Of a DNA stretch of 64,000 nt, positions 10,838 to 20,214 are shown piece by piece; position 1 is the first letter of the stretch; each line of letters starts with the position of its first letter. The DNA is taken from assembly GCA_015057705.1 (NCBI GenBank), contig SVDU01000002.1, positions 238,075 to 302,074 of the forward strand, read 5' to 3'. The position numbers and the translations under genes were made by a program. Under the pieces are notes generated by a model. The model was given only the letters and a program-made list of their open reading frames with translations. It did not search any database and was not told where the DNA came from. Origin of the DNA: Paenibacillaceae bacterium (GTDB lineage: Bacteria; Bacillota; Clostridia; Lachnospirales; Lachnospiraceae).

Positions 10838-11517
10838 TCATCTTCCTCCTTTGTCTCCTGCCAACCATTCTTTTCCACTTCATACAGATACTTTGACAGT
10901 GCTGCAAGCGAAACTGCCATATTCTCGTTTTGAACCAGTATATGGGGCGGTACAGTCAGATGAATGGGAGCAAAATTCCAGATGGCCTTTACTCCGCCTG
11001 CCACCAGCCTGTCACAGACCCCCTGGGCATACTCAGCAGGAACGGTAATAATCCCAATGTGTATATTCATTCGCTGACAGAGGTTTTCCAGTTTATCCAT
11101 GGAAAGCACCATCTTTCCACCGATTCTGGTATTCACCTTTCTTCCGTCAGCATCAAAAGCCATAACAATTTCAACCCCGTACTGTTCAAAGCCTTTATAG
11201 GAAAGCAGTGCTTTTCCCAGATATCCAACGCCTACCAGTGCTGCCTGATTGGTGTTATGAAATCCCAGAAATTCCTCCATATCTGCAATTAATTCCTTAA
11301 TTACATATCCCATTTTGGGCTTTCCTGCTGTTTTGGCTACTAATGCCAGATCTTTTCGGACCTGAACCTCATTTAACTGAAGATCCAAAGCAATGGCGGG
11401 TGCGGAAATGGTTTCTAATCCATCGCTGCTTTTCTTTTCCAGATAATGATGATAAACGGGAAGGCGCTCCAGCGATTTTCTGGATATTCCTCCTACCATA
11501 TGTCTCTTTTCTTCCAT
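10834..11517 (-). CDS. rex: Redox-sensing transcriptional repressor Rex
   Basis: ISRKSLERLPVYHHYLE, NEVQVRKDLALV, ALVGVGYLGKALLSYKGF. Confidence 0.93.
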   Translation of the reverse strand: MEEKRHMVGGISRKSLERLPVYHHYLEKKSSDGLETISAPAIALDLQLNEVQVRKDLALVAKTAGKPKMGYVIKELIADMEEFLGFHNTNQAALVGVGYLGKALLSYKGFEQYGVEIVMAFDADGRKVNTRIGGKMVLSMDKLENLCQRMNIHIGIITVPAEYAQGVCDRLVAGGVKAIWNFAPIHLTVPPHILVQNENMAVSLAALSKYLYEVEKNGWQETKEEDD

Positions 11518-11577
11518 AAAATCTTCCCCCAGTCTCATTTAGCAAATAACAGATACCGGCAACCCTTTTGTCACTTT

Positions 11578-12630
11578 TTAATTGACTGTACCCCGATCCT
11601 TCTGGTCAGTCAGAAACATGGCATCGCCAAAGCTGAAGAAACGGTATTTCTCCCGAACTGCTTCCTCATATGCATGAAGTACATGATCTCTCCCCGCAAG
11701 CGCAGATACCAGCATAATTAAGGTGGATTCGGGCAAATGGAAATTAGTAATCAGGCAATCCAGTATCTTAAAACGATAACCCGGATAAATAAATATTTCA
11801 GTCCATCCGCTTCCTGCCTTTAATATACCGTCTTCTGTTGACGCAGATTCCACGGTTCTGCAGCTAGTCGTTCCTACGCAAACGATTCTTCCTCCATTTC
11901 GTTTGGCATCATTCACCTTTTTTGCTTCCTCTTCTTCTACGATATAAAATTCAGAATGCATGTGATGAGCTTCTATCTCGTCTACCTTAACCGGGCGGAA
12001 TGTTCCAAGTCCCACATGAAGTGTGACATGGGCAATCTCTACTCCTTTTTCCTGAATCTTCTTTAATAATTCTTTTGTAAAATGCAGACCTGCGGTTGGT
12101 GCAGCAGCAGATCCTTCATTCTTGGCATATACAGTCTGATACCGGTTTTTATCCTGAAGCTGGTGGGTAATATAGGGTGGCAGCGGCATCTGACCAAGCT
12201 GATCTAAAATCTCTTCAAAAATCCCCTCATAAGAAAACTGGATGAGACGGTTCCCTTCTTCCACCACGTCAATAACGGTTCCTTTTAAAAGTCCCTCTCC
12301 AAATGAAATGACAGTTCCGACTTTTGCTTTCTTTCCCGGTTTCACAAGAGTTTCCCAGATATCATTCTCTCTTCTTTTTAATAGAAGAATCTCGATCTTT
12401 GCTTCAGTGCCCTCTTTTACGCCGAACAGCCTTGCCGGAATTACCTTGGTATCGTTAATAACCAGACAGTCTCCCTTTTTCAAGTAATCCAGTATATCTT
12501 TAAAATGTCTGTGTTCGATCTCTCCCGTATGCTTGTCCAGAACCAGCAGTCTGGAAGCCGACCGGTCCTCTAACGGATCCTGTGCAATCAGCTCCTGAGG
12601 TAAATCAAAATAAAAATCTCTGACGTTCAT
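11578..12630 (-). CDS. queA: S-adenosylmethionine:tRNA ribosyltransferase-isomerase
   Basis: [54 protein letters not shown]-like motif. Confidence 0.96.
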   Translation of the reverse strand: MNVRDFYFDLPQELIAQDPLEDRSASRLLVLDKHTGEIEHRHFKDILDYLKKGDCLVINDTKVIPARLFGVKEGTEAKIEILLLKRRENDIWETLVKPGKKAKVGTVISFGEGLLKGTVIDVVEEGNRLIQFSYEGIFEEILDQLGQMPLPPYITHQLQDKNRYQTVYAKNEGSAAAPTAGLHFTKELLKKIQEKGVEIAHVTLHVGLGTFRPVKVDEIEAHHMHSEFYIVEEEEAKKVNDAKRNGGRIVCVGTTSCRTVESASTEDGILKAGSGWTEIFIYPGYRFKILDCLITNFHLPESTLIMLVSALAGRDHVLHAYEEAVREKYRFFSFGDAMFLTDQKDRGTVN

Positions 12631-12692
12631 AAAACTACTCTCCTTTATCAAAAATGCTCCTCTGCACGGTGCCACGCAGAGAAGCATCTGTT

Positions 12693-13496
12693 TTAACTAT
12701 TGTTCGACTGGCTGGCTGATTCACTGGCAGGTTCACCAGATGACTCACTATCTGATTCCCCAGTAGTTTCTGCAGCAGCTTCCGGCTCTTCTTCCCCTTT
12801 TTTCAGGGTGTTATAAACTGCCAGAAGATTCTCATCGGACTTTAAAGCCTTCTCAAGACCTTCGTTTACCTCTTTTGCCATCTTTTGCACTTCATCAGAC
12901 TGGTTTACTTCCTGCATAAATTCAGACTCTTCTTTGCTGTTATCTGCAACCAGGTAGCAGCTTCCATCCGATGCAGTCTTTGCATAGCATACAATCAGAC
13001 TTGGAGCCATCGTCTCTGCCTGACGGAATTTCACATCAAATCTGGCATAAACCACATAGTCACCATCTGCAATTCCAGGTGTAGAAAAGCATTCCAGATT
13101 TTCAAAACTCTGATAGAACTTTACCTCTTCTTCCATTCTGGAAGCCAGCTGATCCAGGTTCTCTTCCCCGGTTTTACCGCCATAAGCTTTAGAAAGTGCG
13201 TCCTTGTCGCAGCTCTTTCTGGCGTTAAAGTATGACTTCATCAAATCATTCAATTCGGGCACCGCATCCTTTTGCAGTGCAACTTTTACCTTCTGCGGCT
13301 GATTTTCATCGCTTTGCGGTGATGTACTCTCCGCCTTGGCAGAGACCGTTTCCGGCTCATTCGCGGGCTGTCCGGCTTTGTCCAAAACAACCACCGCCAT
13401 GATCAGTATTACTGCAACTAATGGTATGGCGAGAAACTTCAAAAACCGTCTGGTTTCCGCTTTCAGTCCATTCCATTTTCCTAATAAGTCCTTCAT
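12693..13496 (-). CDS. Hypothetical secreted/membrane-anchored protein
   Basis: Single N-terminal TM, acidic Ser-rich tail; no family recognised. Confidence 0.6.
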   Translation of the reverse strand: MKDLLGKWNGLKAETRRFLKFLAIPLVAVILIMAVVVLDKAGQPANEPETVSAKAESTSPQSDENQPQKVKVALQKDAVPELNDLMKSYFNARKSCDKDALSKAYGGKTGEENLDQLASRMEEEVKFYQSFENLECFSTPGIADGDYVVYARFDVKFRQAETMAPSLIVCYAKTASDGSCYLVADNSKEESEFMQEVNQSDEVQKMAKEVNEGLEKALKSDENLLAVYNTLKKGEEEPEAAAETTGESDSESSGEPASESASQSNNS

Positions 13497-13608
13497 TAGA
13501 CCTGACCTCCTGGAGAAACAATCTCCTCTCTATTCTAACAAAAAAACAGCCAAAAATCAACAAATAACTCTTGCGCTTTAAAACAATCTATAGTAGAATG
13601 TAAAAGAT

Positions 13609-13680
13609 GCATCTGTAGCTCAGTGGATAGAGCAGTGGCCTCCGGAGCCGCGTGCGTAGGTTCGATTCCTATCAGATGCA
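13609..13680 (+). tRNA. tRNA-Arg (anticodon CCG)
   Basis: Cloverleaf: GCATCTG acceptor / CAGATGC, anticodon loop CTCCGGA, TTCGATT T-loop. Confidence 0.95.
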
Positions 13681-13703
13681 CTATAACTCTTTGGAATTAT
13701 TAA

Positions 13704-13733
13704 CCAAAAACCCTTATTTTATAAGGTTTTTTT
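13704..13733 (+). terminator. Terminator after tRNA-Arg
   Basis: AACCCTTATTTTATAAGGTTTTTTT hairpin and T-run. Confidence 0.7.
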
Positions 13734-13831
13734 ATGTTTAAAAGTTTCACTTTTACAATATATTAAACGCTACCCTCAATATATTCCTTAATTTTATATC
13801 ATGGCCTTATTCTGTTTTCTTTCACAATTGA

Positions 13832-13860
13832 AAAAAGCCAATTTTTATAATCGGCTTTTT
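13832..13860 (-). terminator. Terminator at the 3' end of the RiPP operon
   Basis: Minus strand AAAAGCCGATTATAAAAATTGGCTTTTTT: hairpin plus T-run just past the methyltransferase stop. Confidence 0.75.
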
Positions 13861-13875
13861 AATGTTGATAAATAG

Positions 13876-14775
13876 TTATTCAAATTCACACTTCCTCCCA
13901 GTTATTAAAACACTTCCTGATGCTGTCCACTCAAAAATCGAATTATCTTTTAAATTATTGAGTAGAAAATCTTTTTTTTCTTCCAGAAGATTTAGATACT
14001 CTTTTGCTTCCTCCTTTTTTAAGAACTGTTTTCTATCATCTATTTTAAGAAATCTGTTTAATTTAAGCCATTCACATTTATAAGAATCATTAACATATCT
14101 TTCTCTGTCTTCTATATTTAAATCTGCATTACTGAAAGAAAATAAGTTGCCGATTGGATACAGAGATATATCTTTTAATCCGTTTTCCGCAAAAAAATGA
14201 GGTATTTCAGCACTTGTCATTTCATTCGTATAGCCTTTTACAGGATCTATGTTTTCATACATATTCCATACTTTCCCGTATAACTCTCTGTACCGTTCTA
14301 ACCATTTACAATCTGGGGGATAATGTCCATGTTCCATCACTGCAGGAATGAATGACATGGAGGTGATTGAAGATATCGTCCCTTCTGGTTTCAATACACG
14401 TTTCATTTCTTTTAGTACACTCTCGGGATTATTCACACTCGTAAAAAATGTATGACTTACAACGTGATCAAAACTACTATCATCAAACGGTACATTTTCT
14501 GCATCTGCTATAAAAAAATCAATATCGTTGCCAAGGTGCTTAGCCACCTCTATAAAACCTTTATCCCGATCAAATGCACTTATCTTAAGCGATGGAATTC
14601 CTTCTTTCAAGTATCTTCCCAGGTAACCTGTTCCGCAGCCTGCTTCTAAAATTTTATCACCACTCTTTAAGTGCATGTGACTGATTATCAGTTCTCTTAA
14701 TTCTTTTGTTAGCATGTACTTTCTGGTATATTCTAAAAACTCTGGCAGTTGAAAATATTTTGACCATTCCTTCAT
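13876..14775 (-). CDS. Class I SAM-dependent methyltransferase of the RiPP operon
   Basis: KILEAGCGTGYLGRYL (motif I), IADAENVPFDDSSFDHVVSHT, LKEMKRVLKPEG. Confidence 0.88.
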   Translation of the reverse strand: MKEWSKYFQLPEFLEYTRKYMLTKELRELIISHMHLKSGDKILEAGCGTGYLGRYLKEGIPSLKISAFDRDKGFIEVAKHLGNDIDFFIADAENVPFDDSSFDHVVSHTFFTSVNNPESVLKEMKRVLKPEGTISSITSMSFIPAVMEHGHYPPDCKWLERYRELYGKVWNMYENIDPVKGYTNEMTSAEIPHFFAENGLKDISLYPIGNLFSFSNADLNIEDRERYVNDSYKCEWLKLNRFLKIDDRKQFLKKEEAKEYLNLLEEKKDFLLNNLKDNSIFEWTASGSVLITGRKCEFE

Positions 14776-15551
14776 ATATTTCTCTCCCTGATTATTTCCT
14801 GTAAAGAATTATATTTAAAGTACCCCTGTTCTTCCCAAATCCGTTTCTCACCAAAACACAGACCCGGATATTGCTGCTCTAATTCCAAAAGTTTATGAAA
14901 TCTTAGATTCTGTATGCGAAAATACTTCTCTTGTTCCAGACTATATTCCATTTTTCCACTCATACCATTCCAAAAATTCACTGCTCCTTCATTTAATATA
15001 GAATTTAATTTATCATTATCCTTTAATAAAGGCGTACCATAATGAATAAAAACATTTTGGCTGACAACAATGCAGGCCCCCATGAAACCAACCATTTTAT
15101 TCAAATAGGAAGTAACCGCATCCCCATTATTACTATCTGCAGTGGAAAAAATTCCTGCTGTCTTCCCTATCAGCGGCATAGTATGAAGCCAGCCTGCCAG
15201 CCGGTCAACTAATAATTTCATATCACCGGAAACAGCTGCCGCATAAACAGGTGAAGCAAATATGATTCCATCACACTCTCGTATTTTATTTTTCAGCATT
15301 GCCATCCCGTCCTTTTGATCCAGCGGGCAATAACCCTTTTGAAAGCATGTTCCACAGGATCGGCATGGCTTTATCTTCCAATCTGCTGGGTATAAAATTT
15401 CAGATTGAATTAGGAAACCCTTATTTAATGAGTTTTTTTTTAATGCATCAAGAAATGCAGCACACAGCTTTCCAGTATTAGAATTACGTTCAGCCCTGGA
15501 CCCGACAAGTACAACTACACTTTTTTTATTCTTATCCATTTCGATCATCAC
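14772..15551 (-). CDS. Flavodoxin-fold NAD(P)H-dependent oxidoreductase / FMN reductase of the RiPP operon
   Basis: VVLVGSRAERNSNTGKL, CRSCGTCFQKGYCPLDQKDGM, DGIIFASPVYAAAVSGDMKLLVDRL; overlaps the methyltransferase start by 4 bp. Confidence 0.85.
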   Translation of the reverse strand: MMIEMDKNKKSVVVLVGSRAERNSNTGKLCAAFLDALKKNSLNKGFLIQSEILYPADWKIKPCRSCGTCFQKGYCPLDQKDGMAMLKNKIRECDGIIFASPVYAAAVSGDMKLLVDRLAGWLHTMPLIGKTAGIFSTADSNNGDAVTSYLNKMVGFMGACIVVSQNVFIHYGTPLLKDNDKLNSILNEGAVNFWNGMSGKMEYSLEQEKYFRIQNLRFHKLLELEQQYPGLCFGEKRIWEEQGYFKYNSLQEIIRERNI

Positions 15552-17688
15552 CTTTAATAATTAACTGAGGAATTTTTTCCGGATAATGCCTTCTTAACAA
15601 AGCGTAAAGCCAGCCTCCTTCCCCATGAAAAAAAGAGGGAAACAAAACTCCATTAATTCCTTCCATAAAACCATTCTCCAAATTCGCCTCTGTCCACAGC
15701 CATATATTTTTATTTTCGTTCTCATAAAAGAAACTATCTATATCATTGTGATGTAAATTACTTTGTATTAATTCTCGCATTTGTATAAGTTCCGGAACCT
15801 TTATAAAAGCACTAACAATTTCTGTCATCTTCCATAAACCTTCAAGTCCTTCTGAAAGACTTTCTTTGTAAGAGGGAAGATACGTATCCCGAACATAATG
15901 AAGAGTGCGTTCAGCAACATGATGCAGCATTCCCAAGGCTTCTTCGTCATTGGTAATAAAACTCCATACTGCTAAAAATGGCAGCAAGCCTGGAATGCCC
16001 TCCATAATATTCCAGGGTAATCCAGTAAGATAATACTTTCTATTTTTATTACATACTACAATGCCTTCAATATAATCTGATTTTCTCAGTTTTTCATACC
16101 AAAGATGAAGTCTAAAACGTATCAATCGTTCTATCATCTGGTTGTTTTTCAGATTCTGGGTCAGGAAAAAAACTTTGTCTGGTTTTATGCCGTGACACAA
16201 TACAATCCTGATTCTCTTGCATTGCTTTTCTCGGTCTTCCCAGCACAAATATCTGATTTTATTTTCAACAAGTTCCACTATCGTACGTTTTTGATCCTCT
16301 CCACCATTTTTCCAAACAGAGGATAACTTTATATCTAATCTGGGAATATACCCCCTATTAAGAGACTCCTTCTCTCTCTTAATGAATTTATTTATTGTAT
16401 CCCCCCACTTTTCTTTGCTTACAACCTCATACATTTTACTGACATAATCAAGTCTTTTTTCAAAAAGCTCTGCACAGCAAAAACTGTCTTTCTGACACAA
16501 CCACTGTAAAAGATGATAATATGTTGCTGTATTTCTTAAAAGAAATCTTGCGCTGCAAGAAATAAAATTTACAGAAACACCGTAAAGCTCCAGTGTATCA
16601 TAGGCCTTTCGAAACCCTTCCTCCACATCTCCTGCATAGGACAAGGCAGTAACACATTCTCCACTTTTATTGGGAAGATTAAGCGTATTCTCCAAGGCAG
16701 AGGTAAGCGCATCACTACCAGGGCATATTTCTCTTGAACCGGTAATAAAAGGCAACATGTTTGTTCGCAGAACCGAGTCAAAGCAATATCTATTTTTTTT
16801 GACATTCCTGATATCACTTAACAAATTATTATCCCATACCCGTACCCCCGTCTCCAGGTCAATTAAGACAGGGCAATTATTATGTGCAATCATATTCTCC
16901 GCATGGAAATCACTCCCCTGCAATACATAAGCTAAGCCCAGAAGAAACCCGCATCTGTAGTAAAAGAGATTAAAATCACTTTTCCGTTCAACTGGTTCGG
17001 CCGTTACAAATTCCTCAAAGCCAAAATCACCGCAATCAAGAATCCATGGAGTATAAAAAGGCTCAATCTCCGCCCTTTTAGCGGTTTCCTGCAGCAGCTG
17101 CTGCCACTTTTGATCTAAGGAAAGAGAACGAGGTTTATAAACAACCCGATCTCTACTTTCAAACAAAAGGATCAGTATACAGCTTCCATTATGAATATCA
17201 GAATCTCCTCCAGCTATTTTTAATATTTTCCCTGTATTCTTTCCTAAAAGCTTCTGTAACTTTCCTTGATACATCAGAAATTGTTTTGTGATATTAATCA
17301 TAAAATCTGTAAAATCGGCTGTCCACCCTCCAACCATAGTCCGGAATTCCTCATAATTCTTTAGTAAATTCTTCCACAATTCTGCATAACTGCAGAATGT
17401 GTATTCCTCTTCCCCCTGATATTCCCTATATAAGGATTGACTGATCAGATCCAGCTGTCTGAAAAATAAATAACAAGTATCCGCTCCTGCCTTTTCTTTA
17501 AAAACAGACTTAACAGCTATCTTTTCTGCTTTAAATTTGTTCTCAATTTCCTGTTTTACGTATTGAAGCACTGGGTCCATATATAAAAATTTATACGGCA
17601 AATCTTGTTCTTCTTCATTCCCAAAAAAGAAACTGTCTACTCTGTGTGGCTTCTCCATAAATTCGATTAATTTTTGCTCCCCATTCAT
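15532..17688 (-). CDS. LanM-type (DUF4135) lanthipeptide dehydratase with shortened, zinc-ligand-less cyclase-like C-terminus
   Basis: GGDSDIHNGSCILILLFESRDRVVYKPRSLSLDQKW, GSDFHAENMIAHNNCPVLIDLET, SVLRTNMLPFITG, RGYIPRLDIKLSS; C-terminus FFHGEGGWLYALLRRHYPEKIPQLI resembles the extreme end of LanM cyclase domains but no WCxG or CHG motif is present. Confidence 0.88.
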   Translation of the reverse strand: MNGEQKLIEFMEKPHRVDSFFFGNEEEQDLPYKFLYMDPVLQYVKQEIENKFKAEKIAVKSVFKEKAGADTCYLFFRQLDLISQSLYREYQGEEEYTFCSYAELWKNLLKNYEEFRTMVGGWTADFTDFMINITKQFLMYQGKLQKLLGKNTGKILKIAGGDSDIHNGSCILILLFESRDRVVYKPRSLSLDQKWQQLLQETAKRAEIEPFYTPWILDCGDFGFEEFVTAEPVERKSDFNLFYYRCGFLLGLAYVLQGSDFHAENMIAHNNCPVLIDLETGVRVWDNNLLSDIRNVKKNRYCFDSVLRTNMLPFITGSREICPGSDALTSALENTLNLPNKSGECVTALSYAGDVEEGFRKAYDTLELYGVSVNFISCSARFLLRNTATYYHLLQWLCQKDSFCCAELFEKRLDYVSKMYEVVSKEKWGDTINKFIKREKESLNRGYIPRLDIKLSSVWKNGGEDQKRTIVELVENKIRYLCWEDREKQCKRIRIVLCHGIKPDKVFFLTQNLKNNQMIERLIRFRLHLWYEKLRKSDYIEGIVVCNKNRKYYLTGLPWNIMEGIPGLLPFLAVWSFITNDEEALGMLHHVAERTLHYVRDTYLPSYKESLSEGLEGLWKMTEIVSAFIKVPELIQMRELIQSNLHHNDIDSFFYENENKNIWLWTEANLENGFMEGINGVLFPSFFHGEGGWLYALLRRHYPEKIPQLIIKGDDRNG

Positions 17689-17701
17689 CACAATCCCTCA
17701 T

Positions 17702-19579
17702 TTACTGTATTGCACCATATATCAGATGTAGCTTTTTAATCATTACATCACTATTAAGAAACTCATGATATAATCTCTTATAAAAAATGCGAATCTCAGG
17801 ATAATAACATTTTGTCTGTTCACAGCCTTCACATTGAAATTGTCTGCATTTTGGATACAGCTTTAAGAAAACATTCTCCCGATCAGAAAAATCTGACTGT
17901 ACCATCTGAACAATCTTTTTATCATATAGCGAATTGAGTATTTCTTGTATTTCTACCATTTCGTATCCTTCCACTAATCCGCATAAGGTCTTGTGCAGTA
18001 CCGTTAAATACTCATATTCATCGGATTTGCCAGCATTTCTGCTCATACATTTTTTAATTTCTTTGATTGCTTCCTTATCATTCTTCAGATAATACTCACA
18101 TACAGCACTTAAAAAACCTATGGTATCCTCTCCGCCGTGGATTGAATAGGATAACGGGGTCTGACATAAGACTCCTATTGAATTCTCCAAAACTGAATTA
18201 CGCTGTAATCGTGTGGTCAGCAGCAGCTTTTTTACTTTATTCTCATCCATATTTTCAATATCACAAAGAAAAGAGACTGTTTCCATTTTTTGTGCATTTG
18301 CTTTTAAGACAGTATAATTATATGGAATGAGTTCACTCATTCCCTCTGCAAATATAAAAACACTTGGAAATCCCAGATATGAAACATCCATTACATAAAT
18401 TTGAGATCCTTCTTTAACAATCATATCGGTTAATCGATCAAGCCACACCTTGTTTGATTGTTTCTGATTACTTTCCAATGGCTGGTATTTATAATTTGCT
18501 TTTTCCCTAAATAAAGTATCCGGATAATATCCCGTACCTGTCTTCATTGTATTTAGCATATTTTGATGGTTGCACACATTTTTTTTGTCAAAAGAAATCT
18601 GATTTGTCATGGAAAACTCATCCAGCTTTTTCCCCTGTAATGCCTCCGTGAACACTCTTTCCAAAGCTATTTTCCTGTCAGGATGAGCCCCAAACTTTAC
18701 TCCAAAAGTTTTTTCACTGGAATTTATTACAATTCCGCAAACAACAGGGAAATTTTTTCCTAATGAACAGTCTTTAACAATTACTTTGTATTTTTCATTA
18801 TCTTCAATGTCATTAATAATTTTTAATACATTCTGGTATTTTTTTAGTTCATCTCTTGGGATATCAGGAGGTGTAATACGTTCCGTCATAATTTTACGCT
18901 GGACATATCTCTCTAATATCTCTGAATACCCTTGAACAATTGCCTCTTCTAATGTATTTCCAGCAGCCATCCCATTGCTTACATTCACGCTTTTAACCAT
19001 TTCCAATGGAAGCCATTCATATTGTCCGGACTGTACATGATAAAAAGGTACTGAAAAAACTTCATTCTTATTCCAAAGAGGAAAAAGCTTTCTCATTTGG
19101 GCTAATATCAGCTCCCTGGCGCTAAAATCATTGGTATCTGCTTCCATACTTTCTTTATAATATCCTATAATTCTGTTTAATAAGGAGTTTTCATCTTTTA
19201 AGAAAACGTCCAGAGGTAATTTTTTACATAAAGAATGCTTTGGTATTTCTTCTGAGAGATATGGAGACTGCATATCATTTCCATGAATCTGATACATAAA
19301 TATCTGATTTTGAATCCGTTCAATTAATTCTGCATAACCACTTGCCAGACAATAATCTTTTGTTGTTCCTTTGCCGTTTGCACCAATTACGTCTTTGAGT
19401 TTTCCCTTAACGTAAACTCTTGCCGAATAACAATCAGGTAAATCATTTTCCCAAAAATATGTTTCTGTTTCAATATTTACCTGCTTTAGACATTTTTTTA
19501 TTTGAATGACTGTATCCTTTGGCAGTGCATCTTTTCCTTTTTCATTCCAATATATCATCTTATTTGAGTTTTTTTCCAT
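17702..19579 (-). CDS. YcaO-domain protein (E. coli YcaO-like architecture) of the RiPP operon
   Basis: NGKGTTKDYCLASGYAELIERI, VNVSNGMAAGNTLEEAIVQGYSEILERYVQRKIM, KFGAHPDRKIALERVFTEALQGK; ORF opens with TTG at 19621, ATG at 19579 judged more likely. Confidence 0.9.
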   Translation of the reverse strand: MEKNSNKMIYWNEKGKDALPKDTVIQIKKCLKQVNIETETYFWENDLPDCYSARVYVKGKLKDVIGANGKGTTKDYCLASGYAELIERIQNQIFMYQIHGNDMQSPYLSEEIPKHSLCKKLPLDVFLKDENSLLNRIIGYYKESMEADTNDFSARELILAQMRKLFPLWNKNEVFSVPFYHVQSGQYEWLPLEMVKSVNVSNGMAAGNTLEEAIVQGYSEILERYVQRKIMTERITPPDIPRDELKKYQNVLKIINDIEDNEKYKVIVKDCSLGKNFPVVCGIVINSSEKTFGVKFGAHPDRKIALERVFTEALQGKKLDEFSMTNQISFDKKNVCNHQNMLNTMKTGTGYYPDTLFREKANYKYQPLESNQKQSNKVWLDRLTDMIVKEGSQIYVMDVSYLGFPSVFIFAEGMSELIPYNYTVLKANAQKMETVSFLCDIENMDENKVKKLLLTTRLQRNSVLENSIGVLCQTPLSYSIHGGEDTIGFLSAVCEYYLKNDKEAIKEIKKCMSRNAGKSDEYEYLTVLHKTLCGLVEGYEMVEIQEILNSLYDKKIVQMVQSDFSDRENVFLKLYPKCRQFQCEGCEQTKCYYPEIRIFYKRLYHEFLNSDVMIKKLHLIYGAIQ

Positions 19580-19671
19580 GGCACCCTCACATTCACCTGC
19601 ATATTTATTTAATCTGAGCAACCAATAATAATAACAAGCAATTAGATCAATTAACGGCGAGTAACCTTGTT

Positions 19672-19959
19672 TTAAATTGCTGCAGCGGAAGCAGCAGCTG
19701 CTGCTGCACCAGTATAAGTTGAAACAGCAGAAACAATTTCACTTGTACTTGCACCTAATAAAACATTATTGAGTTCTTTTTCGCTGATATTGTTTACAGC
19801 GTTGTTAAACTCTTTCATTGTTTTTACAAATTCTTCAGATGAATCTGTCACACCCTCATTACGTGCAATTTTATAAGCCTCTTCAGGCTTTTTTGCATTT
19901 ACCATTTTATTTCTTAATTCTCCATTTTCCAGCTTCTTAATAAACTCCCTTGTTGTCAT
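19672..19959 (-). CDS. RiPP precursor: Nif11-like leader plus Cys-free Ser/Thr/Ala core
   Basis: MTTREFIKKLENGELRNKMVNAKKPEEAYKIARNEGVTDSSEEFVKTMKEFNNAVNNISEKELNNVLLGA / STSEIVSAVSTYTGAAAAAASAAAI; leader matches the Nif11-type pattern (peE-iAre-G, lSekEL) with a Gly-Ala cleavage-like site. Confidence 0.88.
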   Translation of the reverse strand: MTTREFIKKLENGELRNKMVNAKKPEEAYKIARNEGVTDSSEEFVKTMKEFNNAVNNISEKELNNVLLGASTSEIVSAVSTYTGAAAAAASAAAI

Positions 19960-19978
19960 ATAGTCTCCTCTCTATTAT

Positions 19979-20194
19979 TTACTGGTTGCTCTTCATTGTT
20001 GGTGTATAAGCAATGATATCTTTTAAATCACATTGAAAAATCTGACAGAAGCGATCAATCGTACTTAACGTAAAGTTATGATTGTTTTTCAGTCTTGAGA
20101 TCTCAGCAGGATTTAAATCGTACTCTTCTTCCAGCATATAAGAACTGATTTTTCTCTCGTTCATTAATTTCCAAAACGGATCTGTTGATATCAT
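19979..20194 (-). CDS. Cro/CI (XRE) family transcriptional regulator
   Basis: MNERKISSYMLEEEYDLNPAEISRLKNNHNFTLSTIDRFCQIFQCDLKDIIAY, a short HTH_26-like repressor, 19 bp upstream of the precursor gene. Confidence 0.88.
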   Translation of the reverse strand: MISTDPFWKLMNERKISSYMLEEEYDLNPAEISRLKNNHNFTLSTIDRFCQIFQCDLKDIIAYTPTMKSNQ

Positions 20195-20214
20195 TGTTTT
20201 TCCACCTCGCTTAC

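Noticed and set aside
13876-20194. Classical class II lanthipeptide cluster
   Set aside because: Precursor has no Cys, the LanM-like protein lacks visible zinc-cyclase motifs, and no LanT is present, so lanthionine formation is not supported.
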